Source: Ehretia macrophylla (taxonomy: Eukaryota; Streptophyta; Magnoliopsida; Boraginales; Ehretiaceae). Taken from it: a stretch of DNA of 64,000 nucleotides. Positions 1-10,872 of this stretch are shown piece by piece; positions within the stretch are counted from its first letter, which is position 1, and every line of letters begins with the position of its first letter. A program made the position numbers and the translations under genes. The stretch spans positions 17,226,146 through 17,290,145 of the forward strand of contig CM075773.1 in NCBI GenBank assembly GCA_037974665.1, in the 5' to 3' direction. Below the pieces are notes generated by a model. It saw nothing but the letters and a program-made list of their open reading frames with translations. It searched no databases and had not been told where the DNA came from.

Positions 1-72
1 GGATTCGATAATAGAAATGTGGTGGGTAAAGTATCTTGGCAAGCCTAACCTGAGCAAAAAAATTTGAAAAGG
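1..72. other. Partial 5S spacer at left edge
   Basis: This is the gene-proximal end of a 5S spacer, downstream of unit 1 in the transcribed direction. It includes the T-rich terminator on the minus strand (A-run on the plus strand near 57-63). The rest of the unit lies outside the window. Confidence 0.95.
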
Positions 73-191
73 GGTGTGCGACACGCGGACTTCCCAGGGG
101 GTCACCCATCCTAGTACTACTCTCGCCCAAGCACGCTTAACTTTGGAGTTCTGATGGGATCCGGAGCATTAGTGCTGGTATGATCGCACCC
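73..191 (-). rRNA. 5S rRNA: 5S rRNA gene, unit 1
   Basis: Full-length 119-nt 5S gene. Ends are set by the terminal helix (GGGUGC at the 5' end) and by comparison with plant 5S rRNA. Changes: C117A, U112C, U106G, G48A, A27U. None is inside the A box, IE or C box, but C117A and U112C fall in helix I and could weaken it. Confidence 0.95.
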
Positions 192-749
192 ATCATGTCG
201 AGGGCACAATTCCTCTATGTGTTAACGGTTCACACTCCCAGCCTAGAGATATGGCCCATTCAAAAGGCCCAATGGGCTTAACGACAACCCATCCGCTTCA
301 ACAATGGAGCATCCTCGCAAGACGTGATATCGACGCATTGTTGGGTCCTCTAATGTGCCGCGAGTAAGGTTGTCGCCTTTTTAACAGCTCACGACGTACG
401 ATCCGGGACGGAAAAACAGAGCAAAAGAAGAAAAGTAGCCCGAAACTGATGAAAACGTTCGATTTTGAGCTCCCAAAAGGGCACGGCGAGCTAGCTACCT
501 ACCCCCGTCGTAGAGCTCTCGCAGAGCTTTCCAACGGTATGCTGTGCATCACGTAACTCCTTACGGATCAAAAGTTATGGGCACCGGAGCGACGGAGACC
601 TGGTCACAAGCCCTACGCCCTCGGTTTGCGGGCCCAGCCTCCACGTGAAGAGAAGTTGTCTTGCCCAAGGTGCCATGGGATTCGTTAATAGAAATGTGGT
701 GGGTAAAGTAACTTGGCAACCCTAACCGGAGCAGAAAAAATTGAAAAGG

Positions 750-868
750 GGGGTGCAACACGAGGACTTCCCAGGGGGTCACCCATCCTAGTACTACACT
801 CGCCCATGCACGCTTAACTTCGTGGTTCTGATGGGATCTGGTGCATTAGTACTGGTATGATCGCACCC
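750..868 (-). rRNA. 5S rRNA: 5S rRNA gene, unit 2 (divergent)
   Basis: Six changes: A71U (IE), U62A (A box), C46A, U45C, G30A, C18U. The T-run downstream is interrupted (TTTTTTCTGC on the minus strand). It is a candidate for reduced activity, though full length is kept. Confidence 0.93.
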
Positions 869-1426
869 GTCATGTTGAGGGCACAATTCCTTTATGTGTT
901 AACGGTTCAAAGTCCCAGCCTAGAGATATGGCCCATTCAAAAGGCCCAATGGGCTTAACGACAACCCATCCACTTCAACAATGCAGCATCCTCGCAAGAC
1001 GTGATATCGACGCATTGTAGTGTCCACTAATATGCCGCGAGTAATGTTGTCGTCCTTTTAACAGCTCACGACGTACGATCCGGAACGGAAAAACAGAGTA
1101 AAAGTAGAAAAGTGGCCCGAAACTAATGAAAACGTTCGATTTTTAGCTCCGAAAAAGGCATGGCGAGTTAGCTACCTGCCTCCATCGTAGAGCTCTCGGA
1201 GAGCTTTCCAACGGTATGCTGTGCGTCGCGTAACTCCTAACGGATCAAAAGTTATGGGCACCGGAGCGACGGAGACCTGGTCACAAGCCCTACGCCCTCG
1301 GTTTGCGGCCCCAGCCCCCAGGTGAAGAGAAGCTGCCTTGCCCAAGGTGCCGTGGGATTCGATAATAGAAATGTGGTGGGTAAAGTATCTTGGCAACCCT
1401 AACCGGAGCAAAAAAAATTTAAAAGG

Positions 1427-1545
1427 GGGGTGCAACACGAGGACTTCCCAGGGGGTCACCCATCCTAATACTACTCTCGCCCAAGCACGCTTAACTTCGG
1501 AGTTCTGATGGGATCCGGTGCATTAGTGCTGGTATGATCCCACCC
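1427..1545 (-). rRNA. 5S rRNA: 5S rRNA gene, unit 3
   Basis: Changes C78U and C6G. C6G also occurs in units 34 and 73. It alters the last pair of helix I. Internal promoter boxes match consensus. Confidence 0.96.
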
Positions 1546-2103
1546 GTCATGTTGAGGGCACAATTCCTTTATGTGTTAACGGTTCACAGTCCCAGCCTAG
1601 AGATATGGCCCATTCAAAAGGCCCAATGGGCTTAACGAAAACCCATCCGCTTCAACAACGCAGCATCCTCGCAAGACGTGATATCGACGCATTGTAGGGT
1701 CCTCTAATGTGCCGCGAGTAAGGTTGTCGTCCTTTTAACAGCTCAAGACGTACGATCCGGGACGGAAACACAGAGCAAAAGAAGAAAATTAGCCCGAAAC
1801 TGATGAAAACGTTCAATTTTGAGCTCCGAAAAGGGCACGGCGAGCTAGCTAGCTGCCCCCGTCGTAGAGCTCTCGGAGAGCTTTCCAACGGTATGCTGTG
1901 CGCCTCGTAACTCCTTACGGATCAAAAGTTATGGGCACCGTAGCGACGGAGACCTGGTCACAAGCCCTACGCCCTCGGTTTACGGGCCCAGCCTCCACGT
2001 GAAGAGAAGTTGTCTTGCCCAAGGTGCCGTGGGATTCGATAATAGAAATGTGGTGGGTAAAGTATCTTGGCAACCCTAACCGGAGCAAAAAAAATTGAAA
2101 AGG

Positions 2104-2222
2104 GGGGTGCAACACGAGGACTTCCCAGGGGGTCACCCATCCTAGTACTACTCTCGCCCAAGAACGCTTAACTTCGGAGTTCTGATGGGATCCGATGCAT
2201 TAGTGCTGGTATGATCGCACCC
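2104..2222 (-). rRNA. 5S rRNA: 5S rRNA gene, unit 4
   Basis: Changes G60U (A box) and C28U. This is the first unit whose downstream spacer carries the CACCGTAGCG allele. Confidence 0.96.
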
Positions 2223-2780
2223 ATCATGTTGAGGGCACAATTCCTTTATGTGTTAACGGTTCACAGTCCCAGCCTAGAGATATGGCCCATTCAAAAGGCC
2301 CAATGGGCTTAACGACAACTCATCCGCTTCAACAACGCAGCATCATCGCAAGACGTGATATCGACGCATTGTAGGATCCGCTAATGTGCCACGAGTAAGG
2401 TTGTCGTCCTTTTAACAGTTCACGACGTACGATCCGGGACCGAAAAACAGAGCAAAAGAAGAAAAGTGGCCCGAAACTGATGAAAACGTTCGATTTTGAG
2501 CTCCGAAAAGGGCACAGCGAGGTAACTCGCTGCCCCCGTCGTAGAGCTCTCATAGAGCTTTCCAACGGTATGCTGTGCGCCTCGTAACTCCTTACGGATC
2601 AAAAGTTATGGGCACCGTAGCGACGGAGACCTGGTCCCAAGCCCTACGCCCTCGGTTTGCGGGCCCAGCCTCCACGTGAAGAGAAGTTGTCTTGCCCAAG
2701 GTGCCGTGGGATTCGATAATAGAAATATGGTGGGTAAAGTATCTTGGCAACCCTAACCGGAGCAAAAAAAATTGAAAAGG

Positions 2781-2899
2781 GGGGTGCAACAAGAAGACTT
2801 CCCAGGGGGTCACCCATCCTAGTACTACTCTCGCCCAAGCACGCTTAACTTCGGAGTTCTGATGGGATCCGGTGCATTAGTGCTGGTATGATCGCACCC
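2781..2899 (-). rRNA. 5S rRNA: 5S rRNA gene, unit 5
   Basis: Changes G108U and C105U, both near the 3' end. Promoter boxes match consensus. Confidence 0.97.
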
Positions 2900-3457
2900 G
2901 TCATGTTGAGGGCACAATTCCTTTATGTGTTAACGGTTCACAGTCCCAGCCTAGAGATATGGCCCATTCAAAAGGCCCAATGGGCTTAACGACAACCCAT
3001 CCGCTTCAACAACGCAGCATCCACGCAAGACGTGATATCGACGCATTGTAGGGTCCTCTAATGTGCCGCGAGTAAGGTTGTCGTCCTTTTAACAGCTCAC
3101 GACGTACGATCCGGGACGGAAAAACAGAGCAAAAGAAGAAAAGTAGCCCGAAACTGATGAAAACGTTTGATTTTGAGCTTCGAAAAGGGCACGGCGAGCT
3201 AGCTACCTGCCCCCGTCGTAGAGCTCTCTGAGAGCTTTCCAACGGTATGCTGTGCGCCTCGTAACTCCTTACGGATCAAAAGTTATGGGCACCGTAGCGA
3301 CGGAGACCTGGTCAGAAGCCCTACGCCCTCGGTTTGCGGGCCCAGCCTCCACGTGAAGAGAAGTTGTCTTGCCCAAGGTGCCGTGGGATTCGATAATAGA
3401 AATGTGGTGGGTAAAGTATCTTGGCAACCCTAACCGGAGCAAAAAAAATTGAAAAGG

Positions 3458-3576
3458 GGTGTGCGACACGAGGACTTCCCAGGGAGTCACCCATCCTAGT
3501 ACTACTCTCGCCCAAGCACGCTTAACTTCGGAGTTCTGATGAGATCCGGTGCATTAGTGCTGGTATGATCGCACCC
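3458..3576 (-). rRNA. 5S rRNA: 5S rRNA gene, unit 6
   Basis: Changes C117A, U112C (both shared with unit 1), C92U (C box) and C35U. The spacer above it, upstream in transcription, contains the 31-bp deletion. Confidence 0.95.
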
Positions 3577-3820
3577 GTCATGTTGAGGGCACAATTCCTT
3601 TATGTGTTAACGGTTCACAGTCCCAGCCTAGAGATATGGCCCATTCAAAAGGCCCAATGGGCTGAACGACAACCCATCCACTTCAACAACGCAGCATCCT
3701 CGCAGGACGTGATATCGACGCATTGTAGGGTCCTCTAATGTGCCGCGAGTAAGGTTATCGTCCTTTTAGCAGCTCACGACGTACGATCCGGGACGGAAAA
3801 ATAGAGCAAAAGAAGAAAAG

Positions 3821-3826
3821 TAGCTC
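3821..3826. other. 31-bp spacer deletion junction
   Basis: The plus strand reads AAAAGTAGCTCCGAAAAGGG. Other units have 31 more bases between AGC and TCCG; AGC flanks both ends of the missing piece. It is the only carrier seen and makes a 646-bp unit. Confidence 0.95.
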
Positions 3827-4103
3827 CGAAAAGGGCACGGCGAGCTAGCTACCTGCCCCGGTCGTAGAGCTCTCGGAGAGCTTTCCAACGGTATGCTGTG
3901 CGCCTCGTAACTCCTTATGGATCAAAAGTTATGGGCACCGTAGCGACGGAGACCTGGTCACGAGCCCAACGCCCTCGGTTTGCGGGCCCAGCCTCCACGT
4001 GAAGAGAAGTTTTCTTGCCCAAGGTGCCGTGGGATTCGATAATAGAAATGTGGTGGGTAAAGTATCTTGGCAACCCTAACCGGAGCAAAAAAAATTGAAA
4101 AGG

Positions 4104-4222
4104 GGGGTGCAACACGAGGACTTCCCAGGGGGTCACCCATCCTATTACTACTCTCGCCCAAGCACGCTTAACTTCGGAGTTCTGATGCTATCCGGTGCAT
4201 TAGTGCTGGTATGATCGCACCC
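4104..4222 (-). rRNA. 5S rRNA: 5S rRNA gene, unit 7
   Basis: Lies only 646 bp from unit 6. Changes C78A and the doublet C35G/C34A, which destroys the BamHI site and recurs in unit 19. Promoter boxes match consensus. Confidence 0.96.
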
Positions 4223-4780
4223 GTCATGTTGAGGGCACAATTCCTTTATGTGTTAACGGTTCACAGTCCCAGCCTAGAGATATGGCCCATTCAAAAGGCC
4301 CAATGGGCTTAACGACAACCCATCCGCTTCAACAACGCAGCATCCTCGCAAGACGTGATATCGACGCATTGTAGGGTCCTCTAATGTTCCGCGAGTAAGG
4401 TTGTCATCCTTTTAACAGCTCACGACGTACGATCCGGGACGAAAAAACATAGAAAAAGACGAAAAGAAGCCCAAAACGGATGAAAACGTTCGATTTTGAT
4501 CTCCAAAAAGGGCATAGCGAGCTAGCTCGCTGACCGCATTGTAGAGCTCTCAGAGAGCTTTCCAACGGTATGCTGTGCGCCTCGTAACTCCTTACGGATC
4601 AAAAGTTATGGGCACCGTAGCGACGGAGACCTGGTCACATGCCCTACGCCCTCGGTTTGCGGGCCCAGCCTCCACGTGAAGAGAAGTTGTCTTGCCCAAG
4701 GAGCCGTGGGATTCGATAATAGAAATGTGGTGGGTAAAGTATCTTGGCAACCCTAACCGGAGGAAAAAAAATTGAAAAGG

Positions 4781-4898
4781 GGGGTGCAACACGAGGACTT
4801 CCCAGGGGTCACCCATCATAGTACTACTCTCGCCCAAGCTCGCTTAACTTCGGAGTTCCGACGGGATCCGGTGCATTAGTGCTGGTATGATCGCACCC
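4781..4898 (-). rRNA. 5S rRNA: 5S rRNA gene, unit 8 (1-nt deletion)
   Basis: 118 nt long: one C is lost from the C-run at 91-95 in the C box. Also G81U (C box), U59A (A box), A40G and A37G. With three internal-promoter lesions it is a likely weak or silent copy. Confidence 0.92.
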
Positions 4899-5456
4899 GT
4901 CATGTTGAGGGCACAATTCCTTAATGTGTTAACAGTTCACAGTCCCAGCCTAGAGATATGGCCCATTCAAAAGGCCCAATGGGCTTAACGACAACCCATC
5001 TGCTTGAACAACGCAGCATCCTCGCAAGACGTGATATCGACGCATTGTAGGGTCCTCTAATGTTCCGCGAGTAAGGTTGTCGTCCTTTTAACAGCTCACG
5101 ACGTACGATCCGGGACGGAAAAACATAGCAAAAGAAGAAAAGTGGCCCAAAACTGATGAAAACGTTCGATTTTGATCTCTGAAAAGGGCACGGCGAGCTA
5201 GCTCACTACCATTGTCGTAGAGCTCTCAGAGAGCTTTCTAACGGTATGCTGTGCACCTCGTAACTCCTTACGGATCAAAAGTTATGGGCACTGTAGCGAC
5301 GGAGACCTGGTCACAAGCCCAACGCCCCCGGTTTGCGGGCCCAGCCTCCACGTGAATAGAAGTTGTCTTGCCCAAGGTGCCGTGGGATTTGATAATAGAA
5401 ATGTGGTGGGTAAAGTATCATGGCAACGCTAACCGGAGCAAAAAAAATTGAAAAGG

Positions 5457-5575
5457 GGGGAACAACACGAGGAATTCCCAGGGGGTCACCCATCCTAGTA
5501 CTACTCTCGCCCAAGCACGCTTAACTTCGGAGTTCTGATGGGATCCGGAGCATTAGTGCTGGTATGATCGCACCC
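5457..5575 (-). rRNA. 5S rRNA: 5S rRNA gene, unit 9
   Basis: Changes A115U, C114U (helix I), G102U and A27U (shared with unit 1). Promoter boxes match consensus. Confidence 0.95.
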
Positions 5576-6133
5576 GTCATGTTGAGGGCACAATTCCTTT
5601 ATGTGTTAACGGTTTACAGTCCCAGCCTAGAGATATGGCCCATTCAAAAGGCCCAATGGGCTTAACGACAACCCATCCGCTTCAACAACGCAGCATCCTC
5701 GCAAGACGTGATATCGACGCATTGTAGGGTCCTCTAATGTGCCGCGAGTAAGGTTGTCGTGCTTTTAACATCTCATGTCGTACGATCCGGGACAGAAAAA
5801 CAGAGGAAAAGAAGAAAAGGGGCCCGATACTGATGAAGACGGTCGAATTTGAGCTCCAAAAAGGGCACGGCGAGCTAGCTCGCTGCCCCCATCGCAGAGC
5901 TCACAGAGAGATTTCCAACGGTATGTTGTGCGCAACGTAACTACTTACGGATCAAAAGTTATGGGCACTGTAGCGACGGAGACTTGGTCACAAGCCCTAC
6001 GCCCTCGGTTTGCGGGCCCAGCCTCCACGTGAAGAGAAGTTGTCTTGCCCAAGGTGCCGTGGGATTCGATAATAGAAATGTGGTGGGTAAAGTATCTTGG
6101 CAACCCTAACCGGAGCAAAAAAAATTGAAAAGG

Positions 6134-6252
6134 GGGGTGCAACACGAGGACTTCCCAGGGGGTCACCCATCCTACTACTACTCTCGCCCAAGCACGCTTA
6201 ACTTCAGAGTTCTGATGGGATCCGGTGCATTAGTGCTGGTATGATCGCACCC
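6134..6252 (-). rRNA. 5S rRNA: 5S rRNA gene, unit 10
   Basis: Changes C78G and C47U. Its upstream region has lost the TGGGCTT half of the palindrome (plus strand near 6332 reads AATGGAATT), exactly as in unit 11. Confidence 0.96.
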
Positions 6253-6810
6253 GTCATGTTGAGGGCACAATTCCTTTATGTGTTAACGGTTCACACTCCC
6301 AGCCTAGAGATATGGCCCATTCAAAAGGCCCAATGGAATTAACGACAACCCATCCGCTTCAACAACGCAGCATCCTCGCAAGATGTGATATCGACGCATT
6401 GTAGGGTCCTCTAATGTGCCGCGAGTAAGGTTGTCGTCCTTTTAACAGCTCACGACGTACGATCCGGGACGGAAAAACAGAGCAAAAGAAGAAAAGTAGC
6501 CCGAAACTGATGAAAACGTTCGATTTTGAGCTCCGAAAAGGGTACGGCGAGCTAGCTACCTGCCCCCGTCGTAGAGCTCTCGGAGAGCTTTCCAACGGTA
6601 TGCTGTGCGTCGCGTAACTCCTTACGGATCAAAAGTTATGGGTACCGGAGCGACGGAGACCTGGTCACAAGCCCTACGCCCTCGGTTTGCGGGCCCAGCC
6701 TCCACGTGAAGAGAAGTTGTCTTGCCCAAGGTGCCGTGGGATTCGATAATAGAAATGTGGTGGGTAAAGTATCTTGGCAACCCTAACCGGAGCAAAAAAA
6801 ATTGAAAAGG

Positions 6811-6929
6811 GGGGTGCAACACGAGGACTTCCCAGGGGGTCACCCATCCTAGTACTACTCTCGCCCAAGCACGCTTAACTTCAGAGTTCTGATGGGATCC
6901 GGTGCATTAGTGCTGGTATGATCGCACCC
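6811..6929 (-). rRNA. 5S rRNA: 5S rRNA gene, unit 11
   Basis: Only C47U. Gene and upstream variants are shared with unit 10, so the two are a recent tandem duplicate. Promoter boxes match consensus. Confidence 0.97.
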
Positions 6930-7470
6930 GTCATGTTGAGGGCACAATTCCTTTATGTGTTAACGGTTCACACTCCCAGCCTAGAGATATGGCCCATTCA
7001 AAAGGCCCAATGGAATTAACGACAACCCATCCGCTTCAACAACGCAGCATCCTCGCAAGATGTGATATCGACGCATTGTAGGGTCCTCTAATGTGCCGCG
7101 AGTAAGGTTGTCGTCCTTTTAACAGCTCACGACGTACGATCCGGGACGGAAAAACAGAGCAAAAGAAGAAAAGTAGCCCGAAACTGATGAAAACGTTCGA
7201 TTTTGAGCTCCGAAAAGGGTACGGCGAGCTAGCTACCTGCCCCCGTCGTAGAGCTCTCGGAGAGTTTTCCAACGGTATGCTGTGCGCCTCGTAACTCCTT
7301 ACGGATCAAAAGTTATGGGCACCGTAGCGACGGAGACTTGGTCACAAGCCCTACGCCCTCGGTTTGCGGGCCCAGCCTCCACGTGAAGAGAAGTTGTCTT
7401 GCCCAAGGTGCCGTGGGATTCGATAATAGAAATGTGGTGGGTAAAGTATCTTGGCAACCCTAACCGGAGC

Positions 7471-7485
7471 AAAAAAAATTGAAAA
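7471..7485 (-). terminator. RNA polymerase III terminator (model, unit 12)
   Basis: On the minus strand the gene is followed by CC, then TTTT, CAA and a run of eight T. A T4 or longer run is the standard Pol III stop; the distal T8 would act as a backup. The same pair lies just below the start coordinate of nearly every gene, with the T8 run varying from 7 to 10 and a few interrupted cases (units 2, 18, 26, 49). Confidence 0.85.
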
Positions 7486-7487
7486 GG

Positions 7488-7606
7488 GGGGTGCAACACG
7501 AGGACTTCCCAAGGGGTCACCCATCCTAGTACTACTCTCGCCCAAGCACGCTTAACTTCGGAGTTCTGATGGGATCCGGTGCATTAGTGCTGGTATGATC
7601 GCACCC
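7488..7606 (-). rRNA. 5S rRNA: 5S rRNA gene, unit 12
   Basis: Only C95U, in the C box. The spacer around this gene is described in the model promoter, terminator and spacer entries. Confidence 0.97.
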
Positions 7607-7694
7607 GTCATGTTGAGGGCACAATTCCTTTATGTGTTAACGGTTCACAGTCGCAGCCTAGAGATATGGCCCATTCAAAAGGCCCAATGGGCTT
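7607..7694 (-). promoter_or_regulatory. 5S upstream promoter region (model, unit 12)
   Basis: Reading the minus strand relative to the start at 7606: C at -1, GCCC at -14 to -11, and TATA-like CATAAAG at -28 to -22. These match the spacing of the TATA-like, GC and -1C elements known from Arabidopsis 5S genes. Further up, GGGCC at about -68 to -63 and AAGCCCATTGGGCC at about -88 to -75 are kept in most units. The last two resemble plant site II (TGGGCY) motifs bound by TCP proteins in ribosomal-protein promoters; that role here is inference. Equivalent regions lie directly above the end coordinate of every gene entry. Confidence 0.75.
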
Positions 7695-7928
7695 AACGAC
7701 AACCCATCCGCTTCAACAACGCAGCATCCTCGCAAGACGTGATATCGATGCATTGTAGGGTCCTCTAATGTGCCGCGAGTAAGGTTGTCGTCCTTTTAAC
7801 AGCTCACGACGTACGATCCGGGACAGAAAAACAGAGCAAAAGAAGAAAAGTAGGCCGAAACTGATGAAAACGTTCGATTTTGAGCTCCGAAAAGGGCACA
7901 ACAAGCTAGCTTGCTGCCCTCGTCGTAG

Positions 7929-7943
7929 AGCTCTCAGAGAGCT
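7929..7943. repeat. Conserved spacer inverted repeat (model)
   Basis: AGCTCTC-A-GAGAGCT is a perfect 7-bp inverted repeat with a one-base centre. It is present in most units; the centre is A or G while the arms are usually kept. It could be a protein site or only a mutation-prone cruciform; the sequence does not say which. Confidence 0.8.
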
Positions 7944-8164
7944 TTCCAACGGTATGCTGTGCGCCTCGTAACTCCTTACGAATCAAAAGTTATGGGCACC
8001 GTAGCGACGGAGACCTGGTCACAAGCCCTACGCCCTCGGTTTGCGGGCCCAGCCTCCACGTGAAGAGAAGTTGTCTTGCCCAAGGTACCGTGGGATTCGA
8101 TAATAGAAATGTGGTGGGTAAAGTATCTTGGCAACCCTAACCGGAGCAAAAAAAATTGAAAAGG

Positions 8165-8283
8165 GGGGTGCAACACGAGGACTTCCCAGGGGGTCACCCA
8201 TCCTAGTACTACTCTCGCCCAAGCACGCTTAACTTCGGAGTTCCGATGGGATCCGGTGCATTAGTGCTGGTATGATCGCACCC
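8165..8283 (-). rRNA. 5S rRNA: 5S rRNA gene, unit 13
   Basis: Only A40G, also in units 8, 15, 20 and 23. Confidence 0.98.
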
Positions 8284-8841
8284 GTCATGTAGAGGGCACA
8301 ATTCCTTTATGTGTTAACGGTTCACAGTCCAAGCCTAGAGATATGGCCCATTCAAAAGGCCCAATGGGCTTAACGACAACCCATCCGCTTCAACAACGCA
8401 GCATCCTCGCAAGACGTGATATCGACGCATTGTTGGGTCCTCTAATGTGCCGCGAGTAAGGTTGTCGTCCTTTTAACAGCTCACGACGTACGATCCGGGA
8501 CGAAAAAACAGAGCAAAAGAAGAAAAGTGGCCCGAAACTGATGAAAACGTTCGATTTTGAGCTCCGAAAAGGGCACGGCGAGCTAGCTCGCTACCCCTGT
8601 CGTAGAGCTCTCAGAGAGCTTTCCAACGGTATGATGTGCGCCTCGTAACTCCTTACGGATAAAAAGTTATGGGCACCGTAGCGACGGAGACCTGGTCACA
8701 AGCCCTACGCCCTCGGTTTGCGGGCCCAGCCTCCACGTGAAGAGAAGTTGTCTTGCCCAAGGTGCCGTGGGATTCGATAATAGAAATGTGGTGGGTAAAG
8801 TATCTTGGCAACCCTAACCGGAGCAAAAAAAATTGAAAAGA

Positions 8842-8960
8842 GGGGTGCAACACGAGGACTTCCCAGGGGGTCACCCATCCTAGTACTACTCTCGCCCAAG
8901 CACGCTTAACTTCGGAGTTCTGATGGGATCCGGTGCATTAGTGCTGGTATGATCGCACCT
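8842..8960 (-). rRNA. 5S rRNA: 5S rRNA gene, unit 14
   Basis: Only G1A, at the transcription start nucleotide. Its upstream region has lost part of the GTTAAC sequence (plus strand TTAAGAATTC near 8992). Confidence 0.97.
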
Positions 8961-9518
8961 GTCATGTTGAGGGCACAATTCCTTTATGTGTTAAGAATTC
9001 ACAGTCCCAGCCTAGAGATATGGCCCATTCAAAAGGCCCAATGGGCTTAACGACAACCCATCCGCTTCAACAACGCAGCATCCTCGCAAGACGTGATATC
9101 GACGCATTGTAGGGTCCTCTAATGTGCCGCGAGTAAGGTTGTCGTCCTTTTAACAGCTCACGACGTACGATCCGTGACGGAAAAACAGAGAAAAAGAAGA
9201 AAAGTATCCCGAAACTTATGAAAACGTTCGATTTTGAGCTCCGAATAGGGCACAGCGAGCAAGCTAGCTGCCCACGTCGTAGAGCTCTCAGTGAGCTTTC
9301 CAACGGTATGCTGTGCACCTCGTAACTCCTTACGGATCAAAAGTTATGGGTACCGGAGCGACGAAGACCTGGTCACAAGCCCTATGCCCTCGGTTAGCGG
9401 GCCCAGCCTCCACGTGAATAGAAGTTGTCTTGCCCAAGGTGCCGTGGGATTCGATAATAGAAATGTGGTGGGTAAAGTATCTTGGCAACCCTAACCGGAG
9501 CAAAAAAAATTGAAAAGG

Positions 9519-9637
9519 GAGGTGCAACACGAGGACTTCCCAGGGGGTCACCCATCCTAGTACTACTCTCGCCCAAGCACGCTTAACTTCGGAGTTCCGA
9601 TGGGATCCGGTGCATTAGTGCTGGTATGATCGCACCC
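9519..9637 (-). rRNA. 5S rRNA: 5S rRNA gene, unit 15
   Basis: C118U and A40G. The downstream spacer (near 9190-9215) carries a GAGAAAAAGAAG/AGTATCCC haplotype that recurs four units later at unit 19. Confidence 0.97.
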
Positions 9638-10195
9638 GTCATGTTGAGGGCACAATTCCTTTATGTGTTAACGGTTCACAGTCCAAGCCTAGAGATATGG
9701 CCCATTCAAAAGGCCCAATGGGCTTAACGACAACCCATCCGCTTCAACAACGCAGCATCCTCGCAAGACGTGATATCGACGCATTGTAGGGTCCTCTAAT
9801 GTGCCGCGAGTAAGGTTGTCGTCCTTTTAACAGCTCACGACGTACGATCCGGGACGAAAAAATAGAGCAAAAGAAGAAAATTGGCCCGAAACTGATGAAA
9901 ACGTTCGATTTTGAGCTCCGAAAAGGGCACGGCAAGCTAGCTACCTGCCCCCGCCGTAGAGCTCTCAGAGAGCTTTACAACGGTATGCTGTGCACCTCGT
10001 AAATCCTTACGGATCAAAAGTTATGGGTACCGGAGCGACGGAGACCTGGTCACAAGCCCTACGCCCTCGGTTTGCGGGCCCAGCCTCCACGTGAAGAGAA
10101 GTTGTCTTGCCCAAGGTGCCGTGGGATTCGATAATAGAAATGTGGTGGGTAAAGTATCTTGGCAACCCTAACCGGAGCAAAAAAAATTGAAAAGG

Positions 10196-10314
10196 GGGGT
10201 GCAACACGAGGACTTCCCAGGGGGTCACCCATCCTAGTACTACTCTCGCCCAAGCACGCTTAACTTCGGAGTTCTAATGGGATCCGGTGCATTAGTGCTG
10301 GTATGATCGCACCA
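10196..10314 (-). rRNA. 5S rRNA: 5S rRNA gene, unit 16
   Basis: C39U and G1U. The start nucleotide is a pyrimidine here, which is unusual for Pol III. Confidence 0.96.
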
Positions 10315-10872
10315 GTCATGTTGAGGGCACAATTCCTTTTTGTGTTAACGGTTCACAGTCCCAGCCTAGAGATATGGCCCATTCAAAAGGCCCAATGGGC
10401 TTAACGACAACCCATCCGCTTCAAAAATGCAGCATCCTCGCAAGACGTGATATCAACGCATTGTCGGGTCCTCTAATGTGCCGTGAGTAAGGTTGTTGTC
10501 CTTTTAACAGCTCACGACGTACGATCCGGGACCGAAAAACAGAGCAAAAGAAGAAAAGTAGCCCAAAACTGATGAAAACGTTCGATTTTGAGCTCTGAAA
10601 AGGGCACGGCGAGTTCGCTACCTGCCCCCGTTGTAGAGCTCTCAAAGTGCTTTCCAACGGTATGCTGTGCGCCTCGTAACTCCTTACGGATCAAAAGTTA
10701 TGGGCACCGTAGCGACGGAGACCTGGTCACAAGCCCTACGCCCTCGGTTTGCGGGCCCATCCTCCACGTGAAGAGAAGTTGTCTTGCCCAAGGTGCCGTG
10801 GGATTCGATAATAGAAATGTGGTGGGTAAAGTATCTTGGCAACCCTAACCGGAGCAAAAAAAATTGAAAAGG

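Larger units (their letters stand above)
7607..8164. other. Model 5S intergenic spacer (between units 12 and 13)
   Basis: This 558-bp spacer stands for all the others. From low to high coordinate it holds: the upstream promoter of unit 12 (7607-7694); a moderately conserved middle with an A-rich stretch near 7825-7850; the hypervariable AGCT tract (about 7897-7920, here with palindrome CAAGCTAGCTTG at 7902-7913); a conserved inverted repeat AGCTCTC-A-GAGAGCT (7929-7943); a long well-conserved 3' half; and the terminator of unit 13 just before 8165. I see no second gene. Open reading frames in it are broken by single-base indels in sister units. Confidence 0.9.

Noticed and set aside
7705-8150. 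Spacer derived from a known satellite family (phrases such as GAGCTTTCCAACGG and GGATCAAAAGTTATGG look satellite-like)
   Set aside because: The resemblance is only an impression and cannot be tested without a database search; a significant hit to a plant satellite would revive it.
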